In this document: positions 17,778-26,762 of the stretch, piece after piece | Numbering within the stretch: position 1 is the stretch's first letter | How the letters are laid out: the number at the start of each line of letters is the position of its first letter | Notes under the pieces: generated by a model | Databases searched by the model: none | What the model saw: only the letters and a program-made list of their open reading frames with translations | Told to the model about the DNA's origin: nothing | Translations under genes and position numbers: made by a program | DNA from: an uncultured Litoreibacter sp. | Lineage (GTDB): Bacteria > Pseudomonadota > Alphaproteobacteria > Rhodobacterales > Rhodobacteraceae | Direction: 5' to 3' | Assembly: GCA_947492995.1 (NCBI GenBank) | Contig: CANLOU010000001.1 | Location: forward strand, 372,001-436,000 | DNA: 64,000 nucleotides

Positions 17778-18518
17778 ATGACCCAACTCCCCGCCCAAAC
17801 CGACAAAAAGCTCGGCCTCGTCATCGACCTCGACACTTGCGTCGGCTGCCATGCCTGCGTTGTGTCCTGCAAAGGTTGGAACACCGAAAACTACGGTGCG
17901 GCGCTATCCGACCAAAACGCCTATGGCAAGGACCCGTCCGGCACCTTCCTGAACCGTGTGCACAGCTACGAGGTGCAGCCAGACCAGGGTGCCGCCCAAA
18001 CCATCCACTTCCCTAAATCCTGCCTGCATTGCGAAGATGCCCCATGCGTCACCGTCTGCCCCACAGGCGCCAGCTACAAACGTGTCGAAGACGGCATCGT
18101 GCTGGTCAACGAGAGCGACTGCATCGGCTGCGGCCTCTGCGCATGGGCCTGCCCCTACGGTGCGCGCGAGCTGGACCAAGCCGAGGGCGTCATGAAGAAA
18201 TGCACCCTCTGCGTGGATCGCATCTATAACGAGAACCTGCCTAAGGAAGACCGCCAGCCCGCTTGCGTCAGAACCTGCCCCGCAGGCGCCCGCCATTTCG
18301 GTGACCTGGGCGACGAAAATTCTGACGTCTCTATCCTCGTCAAAACCCGCGGCGGCTTCGATCTGATGCCCGAACAAGGCACCAAACCGGTCAACAAATA
18401 CCTGCCGCCCCGCCCAAAGGACGAGCAGATCGACATCCTCGCGCCCCTCTTGGAACCTGTGGCCGCTGAGCCCACAGGCTTCCTCGGCTGGCTCGACAAA
18501 ACTTTGGAGAAGCTCTGA
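17778..18518 (+). CDS. soeB: SoeB, four-cluster ferredoxin subunit of sulfite dehydrogenase
   Basis: This 246-residue protein carries four cysteine clusters: CVGCHACVVSC near residue 21, CLHCEDAPCVTVC near 82, CIGCGLCAWACP near 115 and CTLCVDR...CVRTCP near 143-166. It passes electrons from SoeA to the membrane subunit. Its stop overlaps the soeC start (TGATG). Confidence 0.9.
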   Translation: MTQLPAQTDKKLGLVIDLDTCVGCHACVVSCKGWNTENYGAALSDQNAYGKDPSGTFLNRVHSYEVQPDQGAAQTIHFPKSCLHCEDAPCVTVCPTGASYKRVEDGIVLVNESDCIGCGLCAWACPYGARELDQAEGVMKKCTLCVDRIYNENLPKEDRQPACVRTCPAGARHFGDLGDENSDVSILVKTRGGFDLMPEQGTKPVNKYLPPRPKDEQIDILAPLLEPVAAEPTGFLGWLDKTLEKL

Positions 18519-19393
18519 TGCACCCCGCACCCTCAATCATCTTCTTCACCGTCTTCTCAGGCCTCGGCTTTGGCATGCTGGCCTTTATGGGCCTTGGCAA
18601 ACCTGATGTTTCCGGCTTCACAGCCTTCATCTTCTTCTTCATCGCATACGCACTGGCCGTCGGCGGGCTGATCTCGTCAACCTTCCACCTCGGCAATCCA
18701 CAAAGGGCGCTGAAAGCCTTCAGCCAATGGAAAACCAGCTGGCTGTCGCGGGAGGGCTGCTTGGCCGTCGCCACCCTCTTGGTGATGGGCCTCTACGCCA
18801 TCGGCATCATCTTCTTCAACACTCGCATCGGCCTGCTGGGCCTCTTGGGGGCAATCCTCGCCTTCTGCACCGTGATCGGCACATCCATGATCTACGGCCA
18901 GATCAAAACCGTGCCCCGCTGGCACCATTGGACCACGCCGCTGATCTATATCGGCTACGCAATGACGGGTGGCGCTTTGATGACCGGCCAGCTGCGCATC
19001 GCAACAGCCGGGTTGGTCACCATCGGCGCGCTGCAGGTCGTGGCATGGATCATCGGCGACAAACGCTTTGCCGAAGAGGGCTCCACGATCGAGACAGCAA
19101 CGGGTCTTGGCACCATCGGCAAGGTGCGCATGTTCGAGGCCCCGCATTCCTCAAAGAACTACCTGATGAAGGAAATGGTCCACGTCATCGGCCGCAAGCA
19201 TGCCCGCAACCTGCGCATCATCGGGGTGCTGCTGGTCAGCCTGATCCCATGGGCGCTGTTGATGTTCTTCCCGTTCAATCATTTTATGGCGCTGCTCGCT
19301 GTGCTCGCCCATGTCGCAGGCGCGCTCACCACCCGCTGGCTGTTTTTCGCGGAAGCCGAACACACCGTCGGCCTTTACTACGGCCAACGTTAG
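18518..19393 (+). CDS. soeC: SoeC, DmsC/NrfD-type membrane anchor of sulfite dehydrogenase
   Basis: The 291-residue protein has about eight membrane helices and a histidine-bearing cytoplasmic middle part (RWHHWTTPLIYIGYA). It anchors SoeAB and hands electrons to the quinone pool. It is the last gene of the pta-tauE-soeABC run. Confidence 0.88.
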   Translation: MHPAPSIIFFTVFSGLGFGMLAFMGLGKPDVSGFTAFIFFFIAYALAVGGLISSTFHLGNPQRALKAFSQWKTSWLSREGCLAVATLLVMGLYAIGIIFFNTRIGLLGLLGAILAFCTVIGTSMIYGQIKTVPRWHHWTTPLIYIGYAMTGGALMTGQLRIATAGLVTIGALQVVAWIIGDKRFAEEGSTIETATGLGTIGKVRMFEAPHSSKNYLMKEMVHVIGRKHARNLRIIGVLLVSLIPWALLMFFPFNHFMALLAVLAHVAGALTTRWLFFAEAEHTVGLYYGQR

Positions 19394-19469
19394 GGTTTCA
19401 TCTTGGCAGAAATACCTTCAAGGGGATGCCCGCGTGGCGGGGGGGAACCTCCCCAAGAACGCAAAACAA

Positions 19470-19512
19470 AACGCGCACCGTAAGGTGCCCATTTGGACCA
19501 ACGGTGCGCGTT
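19470..19512. repeat. Inverted repeat after soeC
   Basis: AACGCGCACCGT (19470-19481) and its exact complement (19501-19512) flank a 19-base loop with GGTGCCCATTTGGACC. No T-run follows directly on either strand. It lies between the convergent soeC and hpsN ends and may slow transcription in both directions. Confidence 0.55.
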
Positions 19513-19585
19513 AATATCTGGTTACCAAAAATCGCAGAAACGTCTGGTTTCAGCAGCTTACCCCATTCCGGCGCACGCGCCGAAA

Positions 19586-20893
19586 TCAGTCATACCGCTC
19601 TTGATGCGACACCTCGAAATCAAAGCTGTTCTTCCCGCTGAACTTCTGAAGCCGCCAATCGCACGCCCGCGCATGCCCGTCCATGCCCTCCAGCCGCGAC
19701 AGCCGTGAGCCCACCTCCGACATCTCGGGATCCGCATCTGTCCCGATCTCCTGCCAGGTCAGGATCTTCAAAAACTTCATCACATTCAGCCCGCCGGTAT
19801 AGCGCGCGGCCTGCCGCGTCGGCAGGATATGGTTGGTCCCCGAACACTTGTCCCCGTGGGATACGGTCGACCCCTCGCCCAGGAACAGCGAGCCATAATT
19901 CTTCAGCCGGTCCCGCCACCAAACCAAATCCTTGGCCTGCACCTGCAAATGCTCGCAGGCATATTTGTCCGACACCACCGCCATCTCCTCATTGTCCTCG
20001 CAGACAATAATTTCGCCGTAGTCGCGCCACGAAATCATTGCAACCTCTCCGGTCGGCCAGTCCGCCGCAACCTTGGGCAATATCTCGTTCACCTGATCCG
20101 CCAGCTTCGCTGACGTCGTGAACAGCCAAACCGGCGAGTTCACCCCATGCTCCGCCTGAGACAGCAAATCAATCGCCACCGTCATCGGGTCCGCCGTCTC
20201 ATCCGCAATCACTGCGCTCTCGGTTGGCCCCGCGAACAGGTCGATCCCAACGCCCCCAAACAGCTGCAGCTTGGCCTCCGCCACAAAGGCGTTGCCCGGC
20301 CCAACCAAAATGTCTGCCGGCCGCGTTCCAAACAGCCCAAATGCCATCGACGCCACGGCCTGCACGCCGCCCATTTCCAAAATCACGTCGGCGCCTGCCA
20401 AGGTCATCGCGTAACACACCGCCGGATCAATCGCGTCGCCGCGCGGTGGGGAGGCGGCCGTGACAAATTCAACCCCTGCCGCCTTCGCAGTCGCCACGCT
20501 CATCAGGGCTGATGCTACATGCGCGTAGCGACCGCCCGGCACGTAGCAGCCAGCGGCTTCCACGGGCACACATTTCTGGCCCAGCGTCACACCCGGTTCG
20601 GTCTCCAACGAGAAATCGCTCAAGCTCGCGCGCTGCGCCTCGGCAAAGCGCTTGATCTGGCGATGCGCAAATTGGATGTCGCGCTTGGCTTGTTCAGGCA
20701 CCTGCGCGTTCAGCATCTCCCGTTTGGTGTCTGACAAGACAAACTCGCCGTCCCAGCCGTCCAAGGTCTTGGCGTAGTCTCGCACCGCATCTTCGCCCCC
20801 CGCCCGAATGGTATTGAGCATGTCGAGCACCAATCCGCGGGTCTTCGTATCCTCAGCAACTTTGTCGACGATTGGGGTTTTGATATGTTTCAT
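19586..20893 (-). CDS. hpsN: Sulfopropanediol 3-dehydrogenase-like (histidinol dehydrogenase family)
   Basis: The 435-residue protein is a full histidinol-dehydrogenase fold: zinc ligands expected at Gln246, His249, Asp348 and His407, and the catalytic pair Glu314-His315 (YACEHLQV), are all present. There are no his genes nearby; instead the context is organosulfonate catabolism. HpsN members oxidise (R)-2,3-dihydroxypropane-1-sulfonate to sulfolactate with NAD, so this is the best reading. No hpsO/hpsP or sulfolactate lyase genes lie in the window. An AAAGG ribosome site precedes the ATG. The alternative is another sugar-alcohol dehydrogenase of this family. Confidence 0.72.
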   Translation of the reverse strand: MKHIKTPIVDKVAEDTKTRGLVLDMLNTIRAGGEDAVRDYAKTLDGWDGEFVLSDTKREMLNAQVPEQAKRDIQFAHRQIKRFAEAQRASLSDFSLETEPGVTLGQKCVPVEAAGCYVPGGRYAHVASALMSVATAKAAGVEFVTAASPPRGDAIDPAVCYAMTLAGADVILEMGGVQAVASMAFGLFGTRPADILVGPGNAFVAEAKLQLFGGVGIDLFAGPTESAVIADETADPMTVAIDLLSQAEHGVNSPVWLFTTSAKLADQVNEILPKVAADWPTGEVAMISWRDYGEIIVCEDNEEMAVVSDKYACEHLQVQAKDLVWWRDRLKNYGSLFLGEGSTVSHGDKCSGTNHILPTRQAARYTGGLNVMKFLKILTWQEIGTDADPEMSEVGSRLSRLEGMDGHARACDWRLQKFSGKNSFDFEVSHQERYD

Positions 20894-21003
20894 GAGCGCA
20901 CCTTTGACCAGACGTTACGTCCAGATGCGGGTGATTTCAGGCTGCATTCAATCAGTTTCGGGCAAGCCCTGACTACTATCAGGAATCCCGAAAGAAGCCT
21001 TCG

Positions 21004-21609
21004 TCAGTCATTATCGGTCAGCCCTGCGCCGGCACCGGCTGCGCGCGACGCCTCAGAGGCCGGAACGTAGGTCTTGGCCGCCAAACCGTTCAGGCGGTCC
21101 AACACATCCAACGGCACGGCTTGCGGCGCCCCAAACGGCTCCAGCTCATCTTCGTCCGCAACGGTGACCATGACAGTGCCCTTGCCCGAATTCGACAGCG
21201 CAAACTTCATGTCATAGACCTGCCCCGCATGGGCAAGAAACGGCCAAAGCAATAGCGGCCAGTCAAGATTATGCATGACCACGCGTCTGGTTCCAGCAAC
21301 CAGCGCATCAATGACCATTGGTGCCGCCATCAAGACGTCGGATCGTTCAACAACGGCATGATCGTCGGTCCCCTCGATGCCGGGTCGATGATGCCCTCCA
21401 TCCAAAGCGGCGGCGGCCATAGCAAGCAATTGCGGGTCACTCATCAGAAGCGGCGCAAGTCCGGACAGGTCTTGCGCATGCCCAAGCGGCAAGCCGTCCC
21501 CGATGCCCGCTTTAAGCAACAAGGCCTGAACCTCTGCGACAGATAGACGGCGGCCGTCATAGGTCGGGCCGTCGGCGACAAATCGGTCATACCAAATGCG
21601 GCCGGTCAT
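21004..21609 (-). CDS. Probable DUF3726 protein, unknown function
   Basis: This 201-residue soluble protein begins MTGRIWYDRFV and has an alpha/beta look, with an AL-rich middle (MVIDALVAGTRRVVMH) and a Gly/Ala-rich C-terminus. I associate it with DUF3726, but only from memory of the sequence style. Its start overlaps the stop of the 547-aa gene upstream (ATGA), and hpsN follows after 110 bp, so it belongs to the M19-547aa-DUF3726(-hpsN) unit. The function is unknown. Confidence 0.65.
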   Translation of the reverse strand: MTGRIWYDRFVADGPTYDGRRLSVAEVQALLLKAGIGDGLPLGHAQDLSGLAPLLMSDPQLLAMAAAALDGGHHRPGIEGTDDHAVVERSDVLMAAPMVIDALVAGTRRVVMHNLDWPLLLWPFLAHAGQVYDMKFALSNSGKGTVMVTVADEDELEPFGAPQAVPLDVLDRLNGLAAKTYVPASEASRAAGAGAGLTDND

Positions 21610-23249
21610 TCAGAAAATACCGGCAGCCACCAATTGTCTGCATCAACCAGCTCGTCGCGCAAAGGCGCGCCTTGCGCCAGGGTGATCCGGGTCCAACGGT
21701 CAGACTTAGGATCAAATTTGGAGGCCCCGAAAAAGGACAGTTTGCAGCGAAGCATATCAATGGGTTTGCAGGCCTCGCAGATCAGATTGTCCCGAATTTC
21801 TGCGTAGGGGTGGGTCTCAAGCCGCTGGACACGGCGGATGGCTGCCCGGTGCTGCGGGAATTCTCGAAGGAAATTCACCAAAGGCTTTTCGTAGTCGTTC
21901 AGGTCAAACGACATGGCCTGAACCTGCCGCGCAATGTCGAGGGGGCTTTCCAGCTCGCCACCGTCTTCCTCGTAGCGCAGCCCCAACCGGGGCTCCAGCT
22001 TCTCCTCGGACACATACCAAAACTGCGCGGTCTCCCGCTGGCATTCAAAATCCAGTGGCAGTGCCCAACCGAAATGCCGGTCTATCAGGTCTCGCAGGTC
22101 CGCGACATCCATGGTCGGGTTAAGCGGGGTCGGGGTCGTCATCCCCATACAGTCCGTCAGCCCATCAATCATCTTGCCAAAGGGCTCAAGGGCCAGGCTG
22201 ACAACCAGTTCCTGACACTCCATGCCAAAGGCTTCGCTGACGCGTATCAGTTGATCCAACGGTTTTGGCTGGCGCAGCAGCGTGCCAAGTTCTCCGGTCA
22301 GGTCGGCCCAGTCACGGCGCAGCTCTTCTATCCGCGCCTGCTGCTGCGCGTCGGGAACCTGCCATTCTTCCAAATGCCGCGCAGCCCGCCCCGCCAACCG
22401 TATCACGTCCGCTATCTGGGTGTCATTCAAATGCCGCACGGCGCGCACGCGCGCCAGGGCCGTTTCCCGAACCATCATCCAGTTGTTCAAAAGCTCGGGG
22501 TGGGAGACCAGAAACGGGGCCATCCCTAGGCCGGTCGAATTGCCCACACCGATATGCCGTTTCAGTCGGCGGTCCAAATCTGCGCGGCCGACATGCTCTA
22601 CGAGGTCATGGGTGAATCCGCGGATCAGCCAGACGGTCAGCATCTCGGCCATGAAGGGGCCCTCAAGCCCGGGCCGCTGCGCAATCACGCTGCGATCGGC
22701 GATGCCGAATTTGCCGTTTCCATAAACGGCAGTGGTGCGCATCAAGTAGCCAATCCGGGCGACCATTTCCTCGTCAATCTCGGTGCCGTTGCGCAAGGCC
22801 TCGGCCACATGGGCGAACAGGCGAACCGATTTGTTGGCGCGGCTCAGCACAAGGTCTTTGGCAGTGAAGCGGCCCGCTTCCTGCAGCGGCGCATTGGCGT
22901 GCAGACGAGCTATGTCGTCAGCACCCGGAACGCCATCATACAACACAAAGGCACTGTCCCATGCCTCGGCAATAACGCGGTCGGTGCGCCGGCTCGGGTC
23001 CAGCCGGTTTGAGAACGCCACCAATGAATAGGTGAACCCGCCTAATGTCAGGGAATAGACGCCATGTCCGTAGCCGTCCTCGTCCATCTGCCAGACAGGC
23101 CTTGTGACGGTCACCTGCTCCTCCGAAAGCCGCCGCATCAGGCTGCGCAAAAAGCTCAATCGCGTCGGGAACATTGATCCCATCCGCTGCAACCGCATCA
23201 CCTGCGACGCCGGGCGCAGTGGCTCTTGGGGAGGCAGCGGCGCGTTCAT
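21606..23249 (-). CDS. Conserved-looking 547-residue protein of unknown function
   Basis: I do not recognise a domain. The product is soluble, without signal peptide or membrane segments, acidic overall with Arg-rich stretches near residues 25-50. The C-terminal third has three cysteines in NLICEACKPIDMLRC (about residues 480-500), which could bind a metal, and a Trp-rich tail (ADNWWLPVFSE). It overlaps both neighbours by ATGA, so it is stoichiometrically coupled to the M19 protein upstream and the DUF3726 protein downstream. Such coupling suggests a complex or a three-step conversion. Confidence 0.8.
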   Translation of the reverse strand: MNAPLPPQEPLRPASQVMRLQRMGSMFPTRLSFLRSLMRRLSEEQVTVTRPVWQMDEDGYGHGVYSLTLGGFTYSLVAFSNRLDPSRRTDRVIAEAWDSAFVLYDGVPGADDIARLHANAPLQEAGRFTAKDLVLSRANKSVRLFAHVAEALRNGTEIDEEMVARIGYLMRTTAVYGNGKFGIADRSVIAQRPGLEGPFMAEMLTVWLIRGFTHDLVEHVGRADLDRRLKRHIGVGNSTGLGMAPFLVSHPELLNNWMMVRETALARVRAVRHLNDTQIADVIRLAGRAARHLEEWQVPDAQQQARIEELRRDWADLTGELGTLLRQPKPLDQLIRVSEAFGMECQELVVSLALEPFGKMIDGLTDCMGMTTPTPLNPTMDVADLRDLIDRHFGWALPLDFECQRETAQFWYVSEEKLEPRLGLRYEEDGGELESPLDIARQVQAMSFDLNDYEKPLVNFLREFPQHRAAIRRVQRLETHPYAEIRDNLICEACKPIDMLRCKLSFFGASKFDPKSDRWTRITLAQGAPLRDELVDADNWWLPVFSE

Positions 23250-24226
23250 GCCGGCCCAAAGGAGCTGTCATAGAACCGCAGCCAATTCCCACCCATTATG
23301 CCGTCCACCTCGGCTTGCGAAAACCCGGCGGCCAGCAGGCCACGCGGCAGGTTTGGCATATCCCGGTTGTCGACAAACCAGTCCGGTTGGTCAGGGAACC
23401 CCGCCGCAGCGGCCGAGCCTTCGCCGTAATCCATCTCTTTTGACCACCGCCCGTTGCGCATCCATGTCACGACGCTGTCGGGCTGATCCTGACACAGGTC
23501 GGATCCGATCCCCAAATTCTGCGCGCCGTAGCGCGACGCCGCCTCCGCAATCATTTCGCAGAAACTTTGCAATGTGCAGGCTGTCCCGTCTTTCAGGTGA
23601 TGCGGATACATGGAAAAGCCAAGCATCCCGCCGCGCCCCGTCAGCGCCCTCAACACGTCATCAGATTTGTTGCGCAGCGCGGGATGCCACCAATCGGGAT
23701 TGGCATGGGTGATCGCGATGGGCCGCGAAGATTGGTCAATCGCCTCCAGGGTGGACCGGTCCGCCGAGTGGCTCATATCCACCACCATCCCGACACGGTT
23801 CATCTCAGCCACGGCCTGTTTGCCAAAGCGCGTCAGGCCGGTGTCTTCATCTTCATAGCACCCCGTCGCCAGCAAGGATTGGTTGTTATATGTCAGCTGA
23901 ATGAACCGCACGCCCAGCTGATGGCAAATCTCAATCAGCCCAATGTCATCTTCTATCGGCGATGGGTTCTGGAACCCGAAAAATACAGCCGTGCGTCCCG
24001 CATCAACTGCCTTGCGGACGTCGTCACCTGATGTCCCACGCATAATCAAACCAGGGTATTTCTCAAACCAACGGTTCCACTGCGACAGGTTCAAAACGAC
24101 CTCTCGAAAGCTCTCGTGATAGGCGATGGTGACATGGATCGCGTCCACGCCGCCTTCCCGCAGTTGGCGAAACGCCTTCTCCGACCAATTCACGTATTGC
24201 AGGTTATCAATAACGGGGACTCTCAT
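23246..24226 (-). CDS. Atypical M19 (membrane dipeptidase) family protein lacking usual metal ligands
   Basis: The 326-residue protein has the renal-dipeptidase TIM-barrel pattern: GVRFIQLTYNNQS, VVDMSHSADRS, ITHANP and IGSDLCQD. The two later metal histidines (DMSH and ITH) are present. The N-terminal HxD metal motif is replaced by IDNLQYVNW, and the bridging-Glu position appears as Gln in FFGFQNPSP. A standard dinuclear zinc peptidase site is therefore unlikely; a mononuclear or different hydrolase function is possible. There is no signal peptide, so it is cytosolic. It starts the three-gene overlapping unit. Confidence 0.75.
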   Translation of the reverse strand: MRVPVIDNLQYVNWSEKAFRQLREGGVDAIHVTIAYHESFREVVLNLSQWNRWFEKYPGLIMRGTSGDDVRKAVDAGRTAVFFGFQNPSPIEDDIGLIEICHQLGVRFIQLTYNNQSLLATGCYEDEDTGLTRFGKQAVAEMNRVGMVVDMSHSADRSTLEAIDQSSRPIAITHANPDWWHPALRNKSDDVLRALTGRGGMLGFSMYPHHLKDGTACTLQSFCEMIAEAASRYGAQNLGIGSDLCQDQPDSVVTWMRNGRWSKEMDYGEGSAAAAGFPDQPDWFVDNRDMPNLPRGLLAAGFSQAEVDGIMGGNWLRFYDSSFGPA

Positions 24227-24281
24227 ATCGGCACCCTGTCACAAAATTGCTCAAACGCAAGAAAAAGGGGCACCGCAGCGC

Positions 24282-24322
24282 CCCTTCCCATGTTCAAAAA
24301 TATCCGCCCCGCAGGGCCGGGC
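24282..24322. repeat. Dispersed repeat core between gabD-like and M19 genes
   Basis: TTCCCATGTTCAAAAATATCC (first 20 bases from about 24286) followed by a GC-rich block belongs to the same family as the copies at 1600, 17670 and 63239. It fills much of the 99-bp gap. Confidence 0.55.
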
Positions 24323-24325
24323 AGA

Positions 24326-25768
24326 TCAAAAGTCGACCGCCATGTATTTGGTCTCCATGTAGTCCTCAAGACCCTGGCTGCCGCCCTCTTTGCCAAGGCC
24401 GCTTTCCTTGACCCCGCCAAAGGGCGTTTCAACGGTTGTAATGAGCCCCGAGTTGATCCCGATCATGCCGTATTGCAGCTTTTCGTTCAGCTTGAAGATG
24501 CGGCCAATGTCGCGGGTATAGGCGTAGGACGCCAACCCGAACTCGGTGTCATTGGCCCATGCAATCGCGTCGTCCTCGTCCTCGAACTTGAACACCGGAG
24601 CGATGGGGCCAAAGATTTCCTCTTTGGCAAACATCATGTCCTGCGTCGCATCGGTGATGATGGTGGGGTTGAAGAAGCTGTGGCCCTGCGCGTTGCGGTC
24701 CCCGCCGAAGGCCACGTTGCCGCCCTTGGCGGTCGCGTCTGCGATGAATTCTTCCACCTTCTCGACCGCGTCCATGTCGATCATCGGGCCTTGCTCCACG
24801 CCCGCTTCCAGACCGTTGCCGACCTTCATCTTGGCCGTGGCCGCTGTCAGCTTTTTAACAAATTCGTCGTAAACGCCCGCCTGCACATACATGCGGTTGG
24901 CGCAGACGCAGGTTTGGCCCGAGTTGCGGAATTTCGACACCATCGCGCCCTGCACTGCGGCATCAATGTCCGCGTCATCGAAAACCAAGAACGGCGCGTT
25001 GCCGCCCAATTCCATCGACACTTTCTTCACGGTTCCGGCCGACTGGCGGATCAGCTCTTTGCCAACCTCGGTGGAGCCCGTGAAGGTCACCTTGCGCACG
25101 CGCGGGTCTTCCATGATCGCGCCGCCGATTTTGCGGGCAGACCCTGTCACCACATTGACCGACCCCGCAGGGAAGCCTGCTTCTTCGGCCAATGCGCCCC
25201 ACGCCAGACCGGAATACGGCGTCGCCGTCGCAGGCTTGGCCACAACGGTGCAGCCAATCGCCAGCGCAGGCGCCACTTTGCGCGCCAGCATCGAGGACGG
25301 GAAGTTCCAAGGCGTAATCATCCCAACCACCCCGATGGGGTGTTTGGTCACAAGGAAGCGGCGCCCGTTGGTCGGCGCAGGAACAATCTCGCCCTTGGCG
25401 CGGCGGACTTCTTCGGCAAACCAGCGCACGTAGGCCGCCCCAATGCCAATCTCGCCCATCGACTCCGCCAGCGGCTTGCCCATTTCAACGGTCAGCAGCT
25501 CGGCCAGCGTCTTTTGGTTGTCCATCAGGGCGTCATGCATCTTCATCAACATGCCCACACGTTCCATCAGGCCCATGCCTGCCAGCCCGTCGAATGCCGC
25601 GTCCGCCGCGTCAATCGCCCGCAAGGCCTCAACGTCGCCAGAGTTCGGGACGGTCCCGATCACCTCACCCGTCGCGGGGTTGGTCACGTCGATGGTGTCG
25701 CCGCTGTCAGCCGCAACCCATTTGCCGCCAATGAAGTTCGCCTCTTTCATGTATTGTGTGTAGCTCAT
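24326..25768 (-). CDS. GabD-like aldehyde dehydrogenase, candidate sulfolactaldehyde dehydrogenase
   Basis: This 480-residue NAD(P)-dependent dehydrogenase is most like succinate-semialdehyde dehydrogenase. The general-base Glu lies in ELGGNAPFLVF and the catalytic Cys in NSGQTCVCANR. In sulfosugar pathways GabD-type enzymes oxidise 3-sulfolactaldehyde to sulfolactate, and here the gene closes an operon with a sulfofructose-kinase-like kinase and an aldolase, so that role is favoured. Ordinary succinate-semialdehyde or lactaldehyde oxidation cannot be excluded. The gene starts only a few bases after the mutarotase stop. Confidence 0.8.
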   Translation of the reverse strand: MSYTQYMKEANFIGGKWVAADSGDTIDVTNPATGEVIGTVPNSGDVEALRAIDAADAAFDGLAGMGLMERVGMLMKMHDALMDNQKTLAELLTVEMGKPLAESMGEIGIGAAYVRWFAEEVRRAKGEIVPAPTNGRRFLVTKHPIGVVGMITPWNFPSSMLARKVAPALAIGCTVVAKPATATPYSGLAWGALAEEAGFPAGSVNVVTGSARKIGGAIMEDPRVRKVTFTGSTEVGKELIRQSAGTVKKVSMELGGNAPFLVFDDADIDAAVQGAMVSKFRNSGQTCVCANRMYVQAGVYDEFVKKLTAATAKMKVGNGLEAGVEQGPMIDMDAVEKVEEFIADATAKGGNVAFGGDRNAQGHSFFNPTIITDATQDMMFAKEEIFGPIAPVFKFEDEDDAIAWANDTEFGLASYAYTRDIGRIFKLNEKLQYGMIGINSGLITTVETPFGGVKESGLGKEGGSQGLEDYMETKYMAVDF

Positions 25769-25775
25769 CGCTCAT

Positions 25776-26762
25776 TCATCCTTTGGAAAACGCAAATTGC
25801 GTGTGTTGTTCATAAACTTCGCCGGGGCGCAGCACCGCGTTGGGGAAGGCCGGGTGGTTCACCGCATCCGGCCAAACCTGAGGCTCCAACGCGACACCCG
25901 CATTCTTGCCATAGCGACGCCCCCCAAGGCCCGCAGGCCCGACATCTAACTTGAACCCGTCATAAACCTGCAGCCCCGTCTCGGTCGAGCGTATTTGCAT
26001 CGAAATGCCGGATTTTTGAGAGGTTAAAGTCCCAATTTTCCGTAAATCCATGCGTCCGTTAGAAAGGCACAGGTTGTGGTCGATGAAGACCTCGTCCTTG
26101 ATCGGCCGCATTTGTCGGAAATCATACCGAGTCCCATCGACGTGAACACTTTCGCCCGTCGGGATAAACCCGTCATCGACTTGCGTCATGTGCTCCGCAT
26201 CGACCTGCATAAGGTGGTCATCCGTGGTCGGCCCACCGTCCAGATTCCAATAGGTGTGATGGGCGAAGTTGCACAGCGTCGGCGCGTCGCTTTCCGCAGA
26301 AATCTGAATATCGAACACGCCGCCCGCCAGGCAGGCATAGGTGCAGCGCGCCACCATATTGCCGGGGTAGCCCATCTCGCCATCCGCCAGCTCGATCCGC
26401 AGGGTGATCCGGTCCACGCCCGCGCTTTCCACCGTCCAGTTCCGCTTTCCCACCCCTGTCGCGCCGCCATGCAAATGATGGCGCTCCTGAAAATTCCGGT
26501 CCACCTGATAGGCGGTCCCGTCAATGGAAAACCGTCCGTCGCCAATCCGGTTGGCGCAGCGCCCGGCAATGGCCCCAAAGTAGGGCGAGTCCGTCAGGTA
26601 GGGCGCAAACTCCTCAAACCCCAAGACCAGCGGCGCGTCATGCCCCTCCAATCGCAGGTCCTGCAAGACCGCGCCGTAAGACAACACATGCGCGGTCAGC
26701 CCGCCGCCTTGAATGGTATGGCGTTCCACCGCCCCGCCATCCGGCATGACACCAAAGCTCAC
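25776..26762 (-). CDS. Aldose 1-epimerase (mutarotase), probably for sulfoquinovose
   Basis: The 328-residue protein has the GalM pattern: catalytic-site histidines in RHHLHGG and FAHHTYWNLDGG, and the ALEPQVWPDAVNHP segment containing the catalytic Glu. It interconverts anomers of a free sugar. It starts with GTG and overlaps the upstream gene's stop (GTGA), directly between a putative glycosidase and a dehydrogenase. In the proposed pathway it would equilibrate sulfoquinovose anomers before isomerisation; the sugar is inferred from the operon. Confidence 0.85.
   Translation of the reverse strand: MSFGVMPDGGAVERHTIQGGGLTAHVLSYGAVLQDLRLEGHDAPLVLGFEEFAPYLTDSPYFGAIAGRCANRIGDGRFSIDGTAYQVDRNFQERHHLHGGATGVGKRNWTVESAGVDRITLRIELADGEMGYPGNMVARCTYACLAGGVFDIQISAESDAPTLCNFAHHTYWNLDGGPTTDDHLMQVDAEHMTQVDDGFIPTGESVHVDGTRYDFRQMRPIKDEVFIDHNLCLSNGRMDLRKIGTLTSQKSGISMQIRSTETGLQVYDGFKLDVGPAGLGGRRYGKNAGVALEPQVWPDAVNHPAFPNAVLRPGEVYEQHTQFAFSKG

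Noticed and set aside
19470-19512. Rho-independent terminator after soeC
   Set aside because: The stem is good, but the loop is 19 bases and no T-run follows on either strand, so it is listed only as an inverted repeat.
19586-20893. Histidine-biosynthetic hisD
   Set aside because: The fold and catalytic residues match, but there are no his genes nearby and the context is sulfonate degradation; HpsN fits better.
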